The notes under the pieces were generated by a model, which had not been told where the DNA came from, made no database searches, and saw only the letters and a list, made by a program, of their open reading frames with translations. This document shows positions 36,723 to 47,980 of a stretch of DNA of 64,000 nucleotides, piece after piece; position 1 is the first letter of the stretch; the number at the start of each line of letters is the position of its first letter. This DNA is from Anaerolinea sp. (lineage in GTDB: Bacteria > Chloroflexota > Anaerolineae > Anaerolineales > Anaerolineaceae): assembly GCA_020725865.1 (NCBI GenBank), contig DYEC01000010.1, forward strand, positions 124,001 to 188,000, given 5' to 3'. The position numbers were made by a program, and so were the translations under genes.

Positions 36723-39296
36723 TCACTCATTGCGTATCAACTGGCTGGCTTGCAGGCGGCTCATCCGCCAGGCAGGAAACAGCCCTGCCAGCAACGCTGC
36801 CGTCAGAGAAATGATCAACGCCTGATAAAAAGTCTCCGGCTGAGGTAAAAGCTGCAATGTCCATCCAAATGACCGCTGATTAATCACATAAATCAAAACT
36901 AACGCCAGCACATAGCCGGTTGGCGCAGCAAGCAATCCAGCAGATAAGCCCATTAAACCCGTCTCCAGCATGGCAAGTTGCCAGAGTTGTTTGCCTGTCA
37001 AACCAAGTGCGCGCAAAACCCCCACTTCCCAGCGGCGTTCCATTTGCTGAAGCAATAGTGCATTTAACACACCGATAAAAGCCACCACAGTCGCCAGAAA
37101 ACGCAAAGCGGCTGTGATTGCAAATGTGCGGTCGAATACTTCCATAACAGCCGCCCGCAAAATACGGTTCGGACGTATCAGTAATTCCTGAACATTGCCC
37201 AGCTTTTTCTGCAAATCCTGAGCCGTCTGGTTGGCATCCACACCCTGACGCAGACGCAGGTCAATTGCCGTCACCGCATCATCCTGCCAAAGTTTTTGAT
37301 AAACATCCATTGACATCAGGATTGCCCCTTCGCTAGAAGCGTAATCAAAATAAATACCCGCGACATGAAATGTCTGCCAACCCTGGGGGGTAAATAGCCG
37401 TAAAACACTATCATTAGTCATCAGATCAGCGCGCCGTGCCAGCGGTTCAGAAACCAAGATTTGCCCTTCCTGCAACGCCTGCCAAGTCTCCTCAATCGGC
37501 ACAAAACGCTTGAGGTACAACCGCTCCCAGCCAATCCGCTCATTCGAGATTGCCGAAAGCCGCACGGCACCCCGTGAGGAATCAACAGTGATCGAACGTG
37601 AATAATTAACCCGGCTGGCAGCCGGCAAATCCTCAACTACATCAACGACTTCCCTGGCAACAGGTTGAGAAGGAACTGTGGCAGTAAGCGTGGGTGCGCT
37701 GATGTAAATATCCCCCTGCAAAGTTGCCTCCAACCATAATGTAACCGTATAACGAAAACTGTCTATCATCAAGTTAACCGCAATCGTAACCGCCACCGCC
37801 ACCATTAAAGCCGCCACAGCTACCGCGGTACGCGATAGCGAATTGATCAGGCTACGCGGTGCCATCCGGCCCACAAAACTAAAGAGTCTTCCCAGCGGAT
37901 AAACAGATATTTTTAAGAAAATCACCATCAGTAAAGCAGAAAGCAGTGCAAATCCCAAAACCACCAGAAAAGTTCCGGCAAAGCCGGCAGGAAGACCACC
38001 GGCCGGAAGAGAAAACAGTCCATAACCTGAGCTGATTGCTACCAGCCCAAAAACCGTGACCAGGCCGATTGCCCGCCGGCTACGAGCTTCCAAACCAGAG
38101 CGGAGAAGAGCTGCTCGCGGTGGCACCGATGCCGCTTCCCAAGCTGGTAAAACCGCAGCCAGCATGGTAGTGATCACCCCTACCACCATACCCTTGACTA
38201 AACTTTCTGCAGGCAACGAGACAGATTGAACCGTTGTAGTAAAGTAAAGATCATTGATGGTTTGTGCCACCATTTGAACAGTCTGACGTCCCAAAATAAC
38301 CCCTGAAACAATACCGAAAAAACTGCCTAGAATTCCTACCAGAAAAGCCTCTCCCACCACGATTACAAATATCTCACGCCGTGTCACGCCAAGGCAGCGT
38401 AGCGTGCCAAACAGTTCACGCCGCTGAACCACAGCAAATGTCATCGTGTTATAAATAAGAAATACGCCCACGATCAGAGCCAGCATACTCAGGGCCGTCA
38501 GGTTAAGGCGGAAAGCAGCAGTCATCTGGTCCAGCGAAGCACTGCGGGTGGCTGCGCCTTCCAGGCGTACGCCGGGTGGTAACTGCATTTCAAACGATCG
38601 TATGAAGCGGGGATCAGGAGGCAAGATTAGGTCAATGCGGTCCAGCTTTCCCAAGCGTCCGGTCAGCTCCTGTGCGGTGGCAATATCTGCCAGCAAAAGC
38701 CCATCCAGAGCACGTCGGCTTAAAGTGTCTTTCGGTTTGAGTATCCCGGCTATCCAGAGCTCTCGCCGCTTTCCACCAACCTCAACTTCAAGGGTTTGAC
38801 CAATATCCAGTGCATATTGCTCTGCCATTTCCCGAGCAATAAAAACCGCCCCGGGTCTCGTCAGGAATGAAACCAGTTGTTCAAGCGGCACCTGCCCATT
38901 CAAATTCAAATAGCTGCGGAAAGGTGCATCAGCAACTGGATCAATACCCATTAATTGCAATGCCCGCCCTTCCATTCGTGGGGCCGTTACAAAATCCAGC
39001 AGCACCGGCGCAACAGGCACACCAATCCCTTGCACACGTAGATTGACATATACACTTTCATCTATGCCACGCGGGTCAGCGCTTACAAGCTGGTGGGTCG
39101 CCCTACCGGTCACCGTTTCAACCGAAAGCTCAAATGAACGCCGGGCACTGACATTTGCCAGATCAATGGCAACCAGCAACGCCACGCCTAAAGCCACTCC
39201 CACTACCATTAAGAGACTCTGCAAGCGATGCCGCCAGAGATAGCGCACGCTGACATTAAGGATACCCGCAGAAAGAAAAGAAGCACTCCAGCTCAT
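36723..39296 (-). CDS. FtsX-like ABC transporter permease
   Basis: An 857-residue permease with two FtsX/MacB-type modules. The first membrane segment (about 20-40, LLMVVGVALGVALLVAID) is followed by a MacB-type periplasmic domain. Three segments follow (about 265-385, with LRCLGVTRREIF), then three central segments, a second extracytoplasmic domain and a final three-segment FtsX unit (LRALGLTGKQLWQLAMLETGLMGL). ATG 39296 overlaps the ATPase stop in TGATG, the usual coupled arrangement; an in-frame ATG at 39320 lies inside the ATPase gene. Such exporters move lipids, lipoproteins or peptides rather than importing nutrients. Confidence 0.92.
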   Translation of the reverse strand: MSWSASFLSAGILNVSVRYLWRHRLQSLLMVVGVALGVALLVAIDLANVSARRSFELSVETVTGRATHQLVSADPRGIDESVYVNLRVQGIGVPVAPVLLDFVTAPRMEGRALQLMGIDPVADAPFRSYLNLNGQVPLEQLVSFLTRPGAVFIAREMAEQYALDIGQTLEVEVGGKRRELWIAGILKPKDTLSRRALDGLLLADIATAQELTGRLGKLDRIDLILPPDPRFIRSFEMQLPPGVRLEGAATRSASLDQMTAAFRLNLTALSMLALIVGVFLIYNTMTFAVVQRRELFGTLRCLGVTRREIFVIVVGEAFLVGILGSFFGIVSGVILGRQTVQMVAQTINDLYFTTTVQSVSLPAESLVKGMVVGVITTMLAAVLPAWEAASVPPRAALLRSGLEARSRRAIGLVTVFGLVAISSGYGLFSLPAGGLPAGFAGTFLVVLGFALLSALLMVIFLKISVYPLGRLFSFVGRMAPRSLINSLSRTAVAVAALMVAVAVTIAVNLMIDSFRYTVTLWLEATLQGDIYISAPTLTATVPSQPVAREVVDVVEDLPAASRVNYSRSITVDSSRGAVRLSAISNERIGWERLYLKRFVPIEETWQALQEGQILVSEPLARRADLMTNDSVLRLFTPQGWQTFHVAGIYFDYASSEGAILMSMDVYQKLWQDDAVTAIDLRLRQGVDANQTAQDLQKKLGNVQELLIRPNRILRAAVMEVFDRTFAITAALRFLATVVAFIGVLNALLLQQMERRWEVGVLRALGLTGKQLWQLAMLETGLMGLSAGLLAAPTGYVLALVLIYVINQRSFGWTLQLLPQPETFYQALIISLTAALLAGLFPAWRMSRLQASQLIRNE

Positions 39297-40003
39297 CAGC
39301 ACTCTTGAGCTTTCGGGCATTCCCGCAAGGTACCGGAAACCAGCACGAAATTGCGGTCTGCCAGCGATGCCACCTCACGAGAGTGGGTCACCAGAACCAG
39401 ATTCTTACCCGCCTGCCGCGTCAGGCGATCTATCAGGTTCATAATCTGTTGTCCGGTAACCTCATCCAGATTGCCCGTTGGTTCATCTGCCAGCACAAGC
39501 AATGGATCGTGCACCAGTGCCCGCGCAATCGCCACACGCTGCTGTTCGCCTCCTGACAAACGATCGGGGAATGCCCGCAGGCGGTCTCCCAAACCCACCA
39601 GCTCAGCCAGTTCCTGCGCCCTCTTCAGCCATTTCCCGTCCATTTTTTTATTCAGCTCCAGCGGCAGCCGGATATTCTCCCAAACAGTCAGGGTTGGAAT
39701 TAGATTAAATGACTGAAAAATAAACCCTATCTTCTCGCGGCGAAATAGGGTGCGCCGCGTGTCATCCATACCAGTCAAGTGTTCGCCATCCAGAAAAATT
39801 TCCCCCGCGTCGGGGCTGTCCACACCGCCGATGAGATTAAGCAGGGTAGATTTACCGCTCCCGCTTTTGCCCAAAATTGCAACAAACTCACCTTTTAAAA
39901 ACTCCGTGGTGATTCCATATAGAACCGGATGCTGGCGCCCTACTTCAATATAGGACTTGGATACATTGTCTAACTTTAAAAAAACCTGTGATTGTTGTGT
40001 CAT
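39296..40003 (-). CDS. ABC transporter ATP-binding protein, LolD/MacB-like
   Basis: A 235-residue ABC ATPase with Walker [14 protein letters not shown]-loop FIFQSFNLIPTLTV, signature LSGGEQQRVAIARALVHDP, Walker B LLVLADEPTGNLD and the H-loop LVTHSREVA. The sequence places it in the LolD/MacB/FtsE branch that works with FtsX-type permeases, and the permease gene overlaps its stop. It is the first gene of the three-gene exporter unit. There is no duplicated ATPase, so it acts as a homodimer. Confidence 0.93.
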   Translation of the reverse strand: MTQQSQVFLKLDNVSKSYIEVGRQHPVLYGITTEFLKGEFVAILGKSGSGKSTLLNLIGGVDSPDAGEIFLDGEHLTGMDDTRRTLFRREKIGFIFQSFNLIPTLTVWENIRLPLELNKKMDGKWLKRAQELAELVGLGDRLRAFPDRLSGGEQQRVAIARALVHDPLLVLADEPTGNLDEVTGQQIMNLIDRLTRQAGKNLVLVTHSREVASLADRNFVLVSGTLRECPKAQEC

Positions 40004-40232
40004 CTAGCGCCCATTTATCTCCAAAGAGATTGTCTCAGCTTCTATTCACGCTCGCAAAACAATGAAATTTTACTAAAACATGAATTCCTATGACGATATT
40101 TGTATAGCTTTTATCTCCCAATCAATACCATAACCCTTATTGAATTTAGGTAACAATTGCAACGCGCTATCTATAGTTAGATTGCTCAAACCATCAAATT
40201 TGAGGTTTTTTGATTCCCCAGAACCTTTTTAA
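40004..40232. other. AT-rich intergenic region, no gene found
   Basis: A 229-base region upstream of the ABC exporter and downstream of the UbiE-like gene, both on the minus strand. It is AT-rich. A ten-base palindrome (TCAAATTTGA, near 40196) followed by GGTTTTTT could be a weak plus-strand terminator, but no plus-strand gene leads to it. I see no convincing promoter or RNA gene. Confidence 0.4.
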
Positions 40233-40928
40233 TCAGGTTTTCTTTCCCCAATGGATAGCCATTGTTCCCAGCATCCGCCGGACAAATGCCACTCCTTGAA
40301 AACCTACTTCCTGCATCTTATCTGCCAGCCTTTCTGCAGTCAAAAATTGTTCGGTTGAGTCGGGCAAATACCTGTAGGCAGCCGCATCCCCAGCCAAAAG
40401 CCTGCCAAGTAACGGGATAACAACGCGCAGGTGAAAACGGATGAAGGGGTAGAATAATGTATTTCGCCGCGGTGGTGTCGTGTCCAGTGATACCACTCGT
40501 CCACCTTGAGCCAGAACGCGGTATTGCTCGTGCAGACTCTGGGCAACATCCGGCACATTGCGCAATAAATACCCTGAAATCACTCCCCTGAAAACCTCTG
40601 ATGAAAACGGCAGGTATGAGGCATCTGCAACAACCCAGAACACCATCCCTCCAAGGGTACGTCTGTTTCCCCGATAAATCATCTGTGGAGTCAAGTCCGC
40701 TGCCACCACCCGCACCTTCGGGTGTCTCTTTTGAATCAACAACGAAATATCACCCGTCCCAGCCCCAAGGTCTAATACCATACCTTCGGTATCCGGTTGA
40801 AGATGGGAGATCGCTTCTCGTCGCCATCGCATATCCTGACCAAAAGTCATCAGGCGATTTAGCAAGTCATAACGATATGCAATACGACTGAACATCTGGC
40901 GCACCTGTCGGGTCTTTTCTCTATCCAT
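40233..40928 (-). CDS. UbiE/MenG-like SAM-dependent methyltransferase
   Basis: A 231-residue class I methyltransferase. MFSRIAYRYDLLNRLMTFGQDMRWRREAI matches the N-terminal signature of UbiE/MenG. VLDLGAGTGDISLL is the SAM-binding motif I, and GYLLRNVPDVAQSLHEQYRVLAQGGRVVSLDTTPP is the signature 2 region. Start 40928 has GAGG eight bases upstream. Menaquinone C-methylation is the most likely role, but the second signature is less conserved than in authentic UbiE, and no other quinone genes are nearby. It is unlinked to the exporter downstream by a 230-base gap. Confidence 0.85.
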   Translation of the reverse strand: MDREKTRQVRQMFSRIAYRYDLLNRLMTFGQDMRWRREAISHLQPDTEGMVLDLGAGTGDISLLIQKRHPKVRVVAADLTPQMIYRGNRRTLGGMVFWVVADASYLPFSSEVFRGVISGYLLRNVPDVAQSLHEQYRVLAQGGRVVSLDTTPPRRNTLFYPFIRFHLRVVIPLLGRLLAGDAAAYRYLPDSTEQFLTAERLADKMQEVGFQGVAFVRRMLGTMAIHWGKKT

Positions 40929-41084
40929 GAAAACATCCTCAAGTGATCGCCAATTTATGCCCGCCAGAAACACCAACACCTAAGACAAATTCAGTCCCCA
41001 AAAACCCACGACAACAGACATACCGCAAGCATTTTTGGGTTTCAATGGAATGTTTGCCGCCATATTGATGAGCATTGGGTTTTA

Positions 41085-42017
41085 TTAAAACCATTGTCGC
41101 TTCGCAAAAACAAAAACGATAAGGCTCATCAAACCCAAAAAAATACCAATGATAATCATGTAAGCCAGCGGGTGTTCGGCGAAAGGCAAAGTCACGTTCA
41201 TGCCAAAAAAGCTGGTTACGATCGTTGGAATACTCAGGACAATGGTGACGGATGTAAGAAACTTCATCACCACATTCAGGTTATTTGAAATGATTGAAGC
41301 AAAAGCATCCATCATAGAACTGAGAATGTTATTTGAGATATTGACCATTTCAATAGCTTGCTGGTTTTCAATGATAGTATCTTCCAACAAGTCTTCATCA
41401 TCCGGATACATACGCAGTGTCTGACTGCGCTGTAGACGCTCCAGCATCAGCTCATTCGACTTTAACGCCGTGGTGAAATACACCAGACTTTTCTGATATT
41501 TGAGTAATTCCATAACTTCTTTGTTTTGCATGGAGAGCTGTAACTGGTCTTCTAGTGCGTCAACTGTGTGATTAATCTCACGCAAATAGCTCAAATAACG
41601 AACCGCCGTATGATGCAAAATTTGAATGACAAACCGATACCGCTTACCTGTTGAAAACCCGCGCACCCGTCCGTTCATAAACTCTTGAAGAATGTCTGTC
41701 GGGCGGCGGCAAACCGTCACAATATAGCTGTCTTTCAGAATGATCCCAAGTGGGATCGTAGTATAAGGCACATCCGTTTTTGCGCCCTGAAAGTATGGAA
41801 TGCGCAACAGGATTAACATTGTGCCGTCGTCTTCTCGTTCTGAGCGGGCGCGCTCGTCTATGTCCAGCGGGGAGGTCACAAAATCCTGTGGAATATCCAG
41901 CAGCGTCAGACGCTCGATCTCATCAGTCGTTGGATCAACTACATTAATCCAGCAACCACTGATCACATCATCTACTTTCACCACCCCGGATTCCATGCTT
42001 TTATAGATTGTGATCAT
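41085..42017 (-). CDS. corA: CorA-family magnesium transporter
   Basis: A 310-residue CorA protein. The long cytosolic N-terminal domain (about 1-245) is helical towards the end. Two C-terminal membrane segments flank the pore signature GMN in TSFFGMNVTLP. They are followed by an ion-selecting loop and the short basic tail AKRQWF. ATG 42017 is used because GGAGG lies seven bases upstream; an ATG at 42053 has no such site. Members move Mg2+ and sometimes Co2+ or Ni2+. It is divergent from tmRNA. Confidence 0.95.
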   Translation of the reverse strand: MITIYKSMESGVVKVDDVISGCWINVVDPTTDEIERLTLLDIPQDFVTSPLDIDERARSEREDDGTMLILLRIPYFQGAKTDVPYTTIPLGIILKDSYIVTVCRRPTDILQEFMNGRVRGFSTGKRYRFVIQILHHTAVRYLSYLREINHTVDALEDQLQLSMQNKEVMELLKYQKSLVYFTTALKSNELMLERLQRSQTLRMYPDDEDLLEDTIIENQQAIEMVNISNNILSSMMDAFASIISNNLNVVMKFLTSVTIVLSIPTIVTSFFGMNVTLPFAEHPLAYMIIIGIFLGLMSLIVFVFAKRQWF

Positions 42018-42120
42018 GGCAAACCTCCGTAAAAATAAACTCCAACCACACACTGGTTGAGCGGGTCAATTGTACCCACATAAAGAAGAAAAAGGAATAG
42101 CAAACAAATAAATTTTTGTG

Positions 42121-42126
42121 TATAAT
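42121..42126 (+). promoter_or_regulatory. -10 element of the tmRNA promoter
   Basis: A perfect TATAAT ends 12 bases before the tmRNA 5' end. The -35 at 17 bases (TAGCAA) is poor. The spacing to the RNA start supports its use. Confidence 0.55.
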
Positions 42127-42137
42127 ATAAATGCGAC

Positions 42138-42525
<388 letters not shown>

Positions 42526-42527
42526 TT

Positions 42528-42565
42528 TGCCCCTTGAGAATAAACCCTCAAGGGGCATTTTCTTT
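42528..42565 (+). terminator. tmRNA intrinsic terminator
   Basis: TGCCCCTTGAG and CTCAAGGGGCA form a perfect 11-base-pair stem with an eight-base loop (42528-42557), directly followed by TTTTCTTT. It sits immediately behind the tmRNA 3' end and ahead of the convergent methyltransferase stop. Confidence 0.9.
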
Positions 42566-42566
42566 G

Positions 42567-43763
42567 CTAGAGCTTCCGGCACACTAACCCCTTTAAATAT
42601 GCTGCTTCCGGAAAATTCAAAGCCACGGGATGATCAGGAGCCTGCCAAAGATGTTCGACAATCTGCGCGCTCGCCCCTGCATCCAGTGCCGCATCGGCAA
42701 CAATTTTCTGGAAAAGCTCAAGCGACACGCCACCAGAACAGGAAAAAGTAACCAACAACCCACCCGGATTCAGCAGCTTAAAGCCTAGAAGGTTAATGTC
42801 CTTATACCCGCGCGCCGCCTTTTCAACCTGGCTGGTGGTTGGCGCAAATTTCGGCGGATCGAGAATAATCATGTCAAAAGTCTCATTGCGGTCTCGCAAT
42901 TGGCGCAGCACCTGAAAAACATCTCCTTCCTGCCAGCTCACCTGGCTGTTCAAACCGCCGTTGAGCGCCAGGTTTTGTCTTGCTATTTCCAACGCTTCCG
43001 CTGAACTATCCACCGAATGCACCAAGACTGCCCCGCCTTTTACCGCGCAAACCGTAAAAGCTCCCGTATAACAAAAACAATTCAACACCCGCCGCCCGGA
43101 CGCCAGTGCGCGCACCCGCTGGCGATTGAGGCGCTGATCCAGATAAAATCCTGTCTTTTGACCATGTCGGACATCCACCAGAAAGTGAAGCCCGTTTTCC
43201 TCGATTCCGACAAACTCCGGAGACACCTGTCCAGTCAATGGACCGGAACGTTCTTTCAAACCCTCCAGTTTTCGGGTGTCCACATCGGAGCGTTCATAAA
43301 TATTCCGGATACCCGTCAGCTCAACCAGTGTATCAATCACCACATCCCGCCAATGCTCAACCCCCGCGGTTAAGAATTGGACCACCAGCCAGTCAGCATA
43401 CCGATCCACTATCAAGCCCGGTATTCCATCTGACTCGGCATATACTAGTCGCAAAGCTAAACAGTCACCTTCTGGGTATAACCCTCTCCGGCTTCCAATC
43501 GCCCGGCTCAAACGCCGTTTGAAGAAGGTTGTATCAATGGTCTCCGTCTCATCCCATGTCCAAAGCCGTGCCCGAATGTTGGAGAAAGGGTTAAACGCTG
43601 CCCTTCCCAGCCAACTGCCATTCGTCGTCAGTACATCCACTGTCTCGCCAGCTTTCGGATTACCGTACACATTTGCCACCGCCCCCGAAAATATCCACGG
43701 ATGGTGTTGCTTAACCGACTTTTCCCGTCCCGCCTTTAAAACAATGGCTGCCATTCTGTTCAT
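42567..43763 (-). CDS. class I SAM-dependent rRNA methyltransferase, RlmI-like
   Basis: A protein of about 398 residues. An N-terminal PUA domain (HHPWIFSGAVANV) precedes a middle EEHEA-type region and a Rossmann methyltransferase domain with VLNCFCYTGAFTV (motif I), the SVDSSAEAL segment and the ILDPPKFA catalytic-type motif IV. This is the layout of RlmI, which makes m5C1962 in 23S rRNA. Three starts are possible: GTG 43793 and ATGs 43763 and 43754. The first overlaps ligA by 26 bases, and none has a strong ribosome binding site. I use 43763, which overlaps nothing but starts only five bases after the ligA stop. Confidence 0.88.
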   Translation of the reverse strand: MNRMAAIVLKAGREKSVKQHHPWIFSGAVANVYGNPKAGETVDVLTTNGSWLGRAAFNPFSNIRARLWTWDETETIDTTFFKRRLSRAIGSRRGLYPEGDCLALRLVYAESDGIPGLIVDRYADWLVVQFLTAGVEHWRDVVIDTLVELTGIRNIYERSDVDTRKLEGLKERSGPLTGQVSPEFVGIEENGLHFLVDVRHGQKTGFYLDQRLNRQRVRALASGRRVLNCFCYTGAFTVCAVKGGAVLVHSVDSSAEALEIARQNLALNGGLNSQVSWQEGDVFQVLRQLRDRNETFDMIILDPPKFAPTTSQVEKAARGYKDINLLGFKLLNPGGLLVTFSCSGGVSLELFQKIVADAALDAGASAQIVEHLWQAPDHPVALNFPEAAYLKGLVCRKL

Positions 43764-43767
43764 TGTG

Positions 43768-45876
<2,109 letters not shown>

Positions 45877-45904
45877 TTAAACTAATCACATATGGAGGTA
45901 AGTC

Positions 45905-46270
45905 ATGAGTGCTGGAAAAATAATCGCTTATATCCTGGCGGCAATATTGATCTTCTTCGGTGTGTTGTTCATTTGGGCCACCTTCAGTCCCTCGGGTAAA
46001 GTCGGCTGGCTGATTGTCGGTGTCCTCAGCGTTCTGATCGGTTTTGGGTTGATCGCGCTGGCTTCGCGGCGCGCTGCACAACCTGCTGCTGGCAACACTA
46101 CCACCCTGAAAATTGATCTACCCGGAAACGTTTCGCTGGACTCGCTTAAGTGCAAATCCTGTGGAGGCGTTTTAACGGCCGACAATATTCAAATGATCGC
46201 AGGTGCACCGGTTGTGACCTGCCCCTATTGCAAAACATCTTACCAGCTTACCGAAGAACCCAAGTGGTAA
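45905..46270 (+). CDS. small membrane protein with zinc ribbon
   Basis: A 121-residue protein with two membrane segments (about 5-25 and 34-53) and a C-terminal zinc ribbon, CKSCGG (about 85-90) and CPYC (about 107-110). GGAGG is upstream of the start. It is not recognised as a named family. It is the first gene of a five-gene head-to-tail run, with only 26 bases to the DUF2207-like protein. The ribbon is on the cytosolic side if the first segment is a signal anchor. Its membership of the radical SAM locus is inferred from spacing and strand only. Confidence 0.78.
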   Translation: MSAGKIIAYILAAILIFFGVLFIWATFSPSGKVGWLIVGVLSVLIGFGLIALASRRAAQPAAGNTTTLKIDLPGNVSLDSLKCKSCGGVLTADNIQMIAGAPVVTCPYCKTSYQLTEEPKW

Positions 46271-46296
46271 AACTGGATATCTTCAGGAGGCAGTCC

Positions 46297-47964
46297 ATGA
46301 AAAAGTGGTTCAGCCTGTTCGTTCTATTCTGGCTATTTTTGCTGAACACAAACCCGGCTTTCGCTCAAACCTACCGTTTCCAGCTCAAAAGAGAAGTCGT
46401 CAATGTCTACATTACTTCAAACGGAACGCTCGACCTGGAGTATATCCTGGACTTTGTCAACGACGCCAATGCTGACCCGATTGATTTTGTAGATATCGGC
46501 CTTCCCAATGAGAATTATGACATAAGCAAAATACGCGCCGAAATCAACGGACAGCCGATTAAAAGCATCGAGCGCTCTCCCTATGTCACTTATGGCGTGG
46601 CACTTGGTCTGGGCAATAATGCCATACCACCCGGAAAAACTGGACGTGTTCATGTTGTAATTGAGGGTATCACAGGTGTGCTTTATGAAGGAACCGAAAA
46701 GGAAGCTGAAAAGTACGCCAGTTTTCAGTTCATGCCAAACTACTTTGGCAGTGAATATGTGTATGGCAATACTGAGCTCACCTTGACCATTTTCCTGCCG
46801 CCCGGCTTACAGCCCGAAGAGCCGCGTTATTACCCACCTCAAAACTGGCCCGGACCTGCAGAGCCGGAAAGCGGTTTTGACGACCAGGGACGCGTGTTTT
46901 ACCGCTGGCAATCGAGCCAGGCAAACGGCTCAACAAAGTACACTTTTGGAGCTGCTTTCCCTGCCCGTCTGGTACCTGAAAATGCCATCATTACTAAGCC
47001 GCCCTTCCGTCTCAATATCAGTGCAGACGATATTTGTGGCGCTGCTTTTTGCCTGGGCTTTTTAGGGTTTATCGGGCTGATTATTTACGGCTCCATTTGG
47101 GGAGAGAAAAAACGCAAATTGCAATACCTCCCCCCAAAGGTTTCTGTTGCCGGTCATGGAATTAAGCGCGGTTTGACAGCTGTTGAAGCTGCTATCGTCA
47201 TGGAACAACCAATGGACAAAATACTGTCCATGATCTTGTTCTCTACAATCAAGAAGGGCGCTGCAACTGTAAAAACCCGCGAACCGCTCGAAATTGATGT
47301 GGTGGATCCATTACCAGAAAATTTGCAGCCATACGAGAAAGAATTTCTCGAAGCCATGCAAGAAGATAAGGCGGCTGCAAGACGCCGGCTTTTACAGGAC
47401 ATGATGATCAATCTGGTCAAAAGTGTTTCTGAAAAAATGCGCGGCTTCAGTCGTAAAGAAACGGTGGATTACTACAAAAACATCGTTGAACGCGCCTGGC
47501 AATACGTGGAACAAGCAGATACTCCTGAAGTCAAAATGCAAAAATATGACGAGGTGATGGACTGGACCATGCTAGACCGCAAGCACCAGGAACGGACAGA
47601 AGAAGTCTTTCGGGGAGGACCAATATTTGTACCAGTCTGGTGGGGACGTTATGACCCCACATTTGGGCGTACTTACGGCGGCACACCGACTCAGGCACCC
47701 ATCTCCCTCCCCGGCGGTGGTGGCGGGGGGATTTCCCTGCCGACCCTGCCCGGCAGTGAGTTTGCCGCGTCTATTGCCCGGGGTATCGAAAACTTCTCAT
47801 CCAATGTTGTTGGTGATCTGACCAGTTTCACCGATCGCATTACCCAAACCACTAACCCAGTCCCCAAGACGACCTACACTCGCTCCGGGGGCGGCGGCAG
47901 ATCATGCGCTTGTGCGTGTGCCTGCGCCGGTTGTGCGTGTGCCTGCGCCGGCGGCGGTCGCTAG
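46297..47964 (+). CDS. DUF2207-like membrane protein with alternating Cys-Ala C-terminus
   Basis: A 555-residue membrane protein. ATG 46297 has AGGAGG upstream and starts a signal peptide ending in PAFAQ. An extracytoplasmic domain of about 230 residues (YRFQLKREVVNVYITSNGTLDLEYILDF) resembles the DUF2207 group. A membrane segment (about 248-270, FCLGFLGFIGLIIYGSIW) and a basic stop precede a cytosolic region of about 170 residues. A Gly-rich linker (LPGGGGGGISLP) leads to a tail region and the last 19 residues, CACACACAGCACACAGGGR: seven cysteines, mostly alternating with alanine. The next genes encode a radical SAM enzyme with a PqqD-like domain. I infer that the tail is its substrate, but metal binding or lipidation are alternatives. 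Confidence 0.8.
   Translation: MKKWFSLFVLFWLFLLNTNPAFAQTYRFQLKREVVNVYITSNGTLDLEYILDFVNDANADPIDFVDIGLPNENYDISKIRAEINGQPIKSIERSPYVTYGVALGLGNNAIPPGKTGRVHVVIEGITGVLYEGTEKEAEKYASFQFMPNYFGSEYVYGNTELTLTIFLPPGLQPEEPRYYPPQNWPGPAEPESGFDDQGRVFYRWQSSQANGSTKYTFGAAFPARLVPENAIITKPPFRLNISADDICGAAFCLGFLGFIGLIIYGSIWGEKKRKLQYLPPKVSVAGHGIKRGLTAVEAAIVMEQPMDKILSMILFSTIKKGAATVKTREPLEIDVVDPLPENLQPYEKEFLEAMQEDKAAARRRLLQDMMINLVKSVSEKMRGFSRKETVDYYKNIVERAWQYVEQADTPEVKMQKYDEVMDWTMLDRKHQERTEEVFRGGPIFVPVWWGRYDPTFGRTYGGTPTQAPISLPGGGGGGISLPTLPGSEFAASIARGIENFSSNVVGDLTSFTDRITQTTNPVPKTTYTRSGGGGRSCACACACAGCACACAGGGR
47910..47951 (+). repeat. perfect tandem repeat of 21 bases encoding CACACAG
   Basis: Two identical 21-base units lie at 47910-47930 and 47931-47951, beginning TTGTGCGTGTG. 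Each encodes one CACACAG block, in frame with the Cys-Ala tail of the upstream membrane protein. Unit length is a multiple of three, so slippage could add or remove blocks without shifting the frame. Confidence 0.95.
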
Positions 47965-47980
47965 CAGTCTGGGTGTCATT

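Noticed and set aside
47912-47980. Upstream extension of the radical SAM gene
   Set aside because: It would overlap the Cys-tail coding sequence and has a low-complexity Val/Pro/Ala sequence from the same repeats read in another frame. ATG 47981 gives a normal N-terminus.
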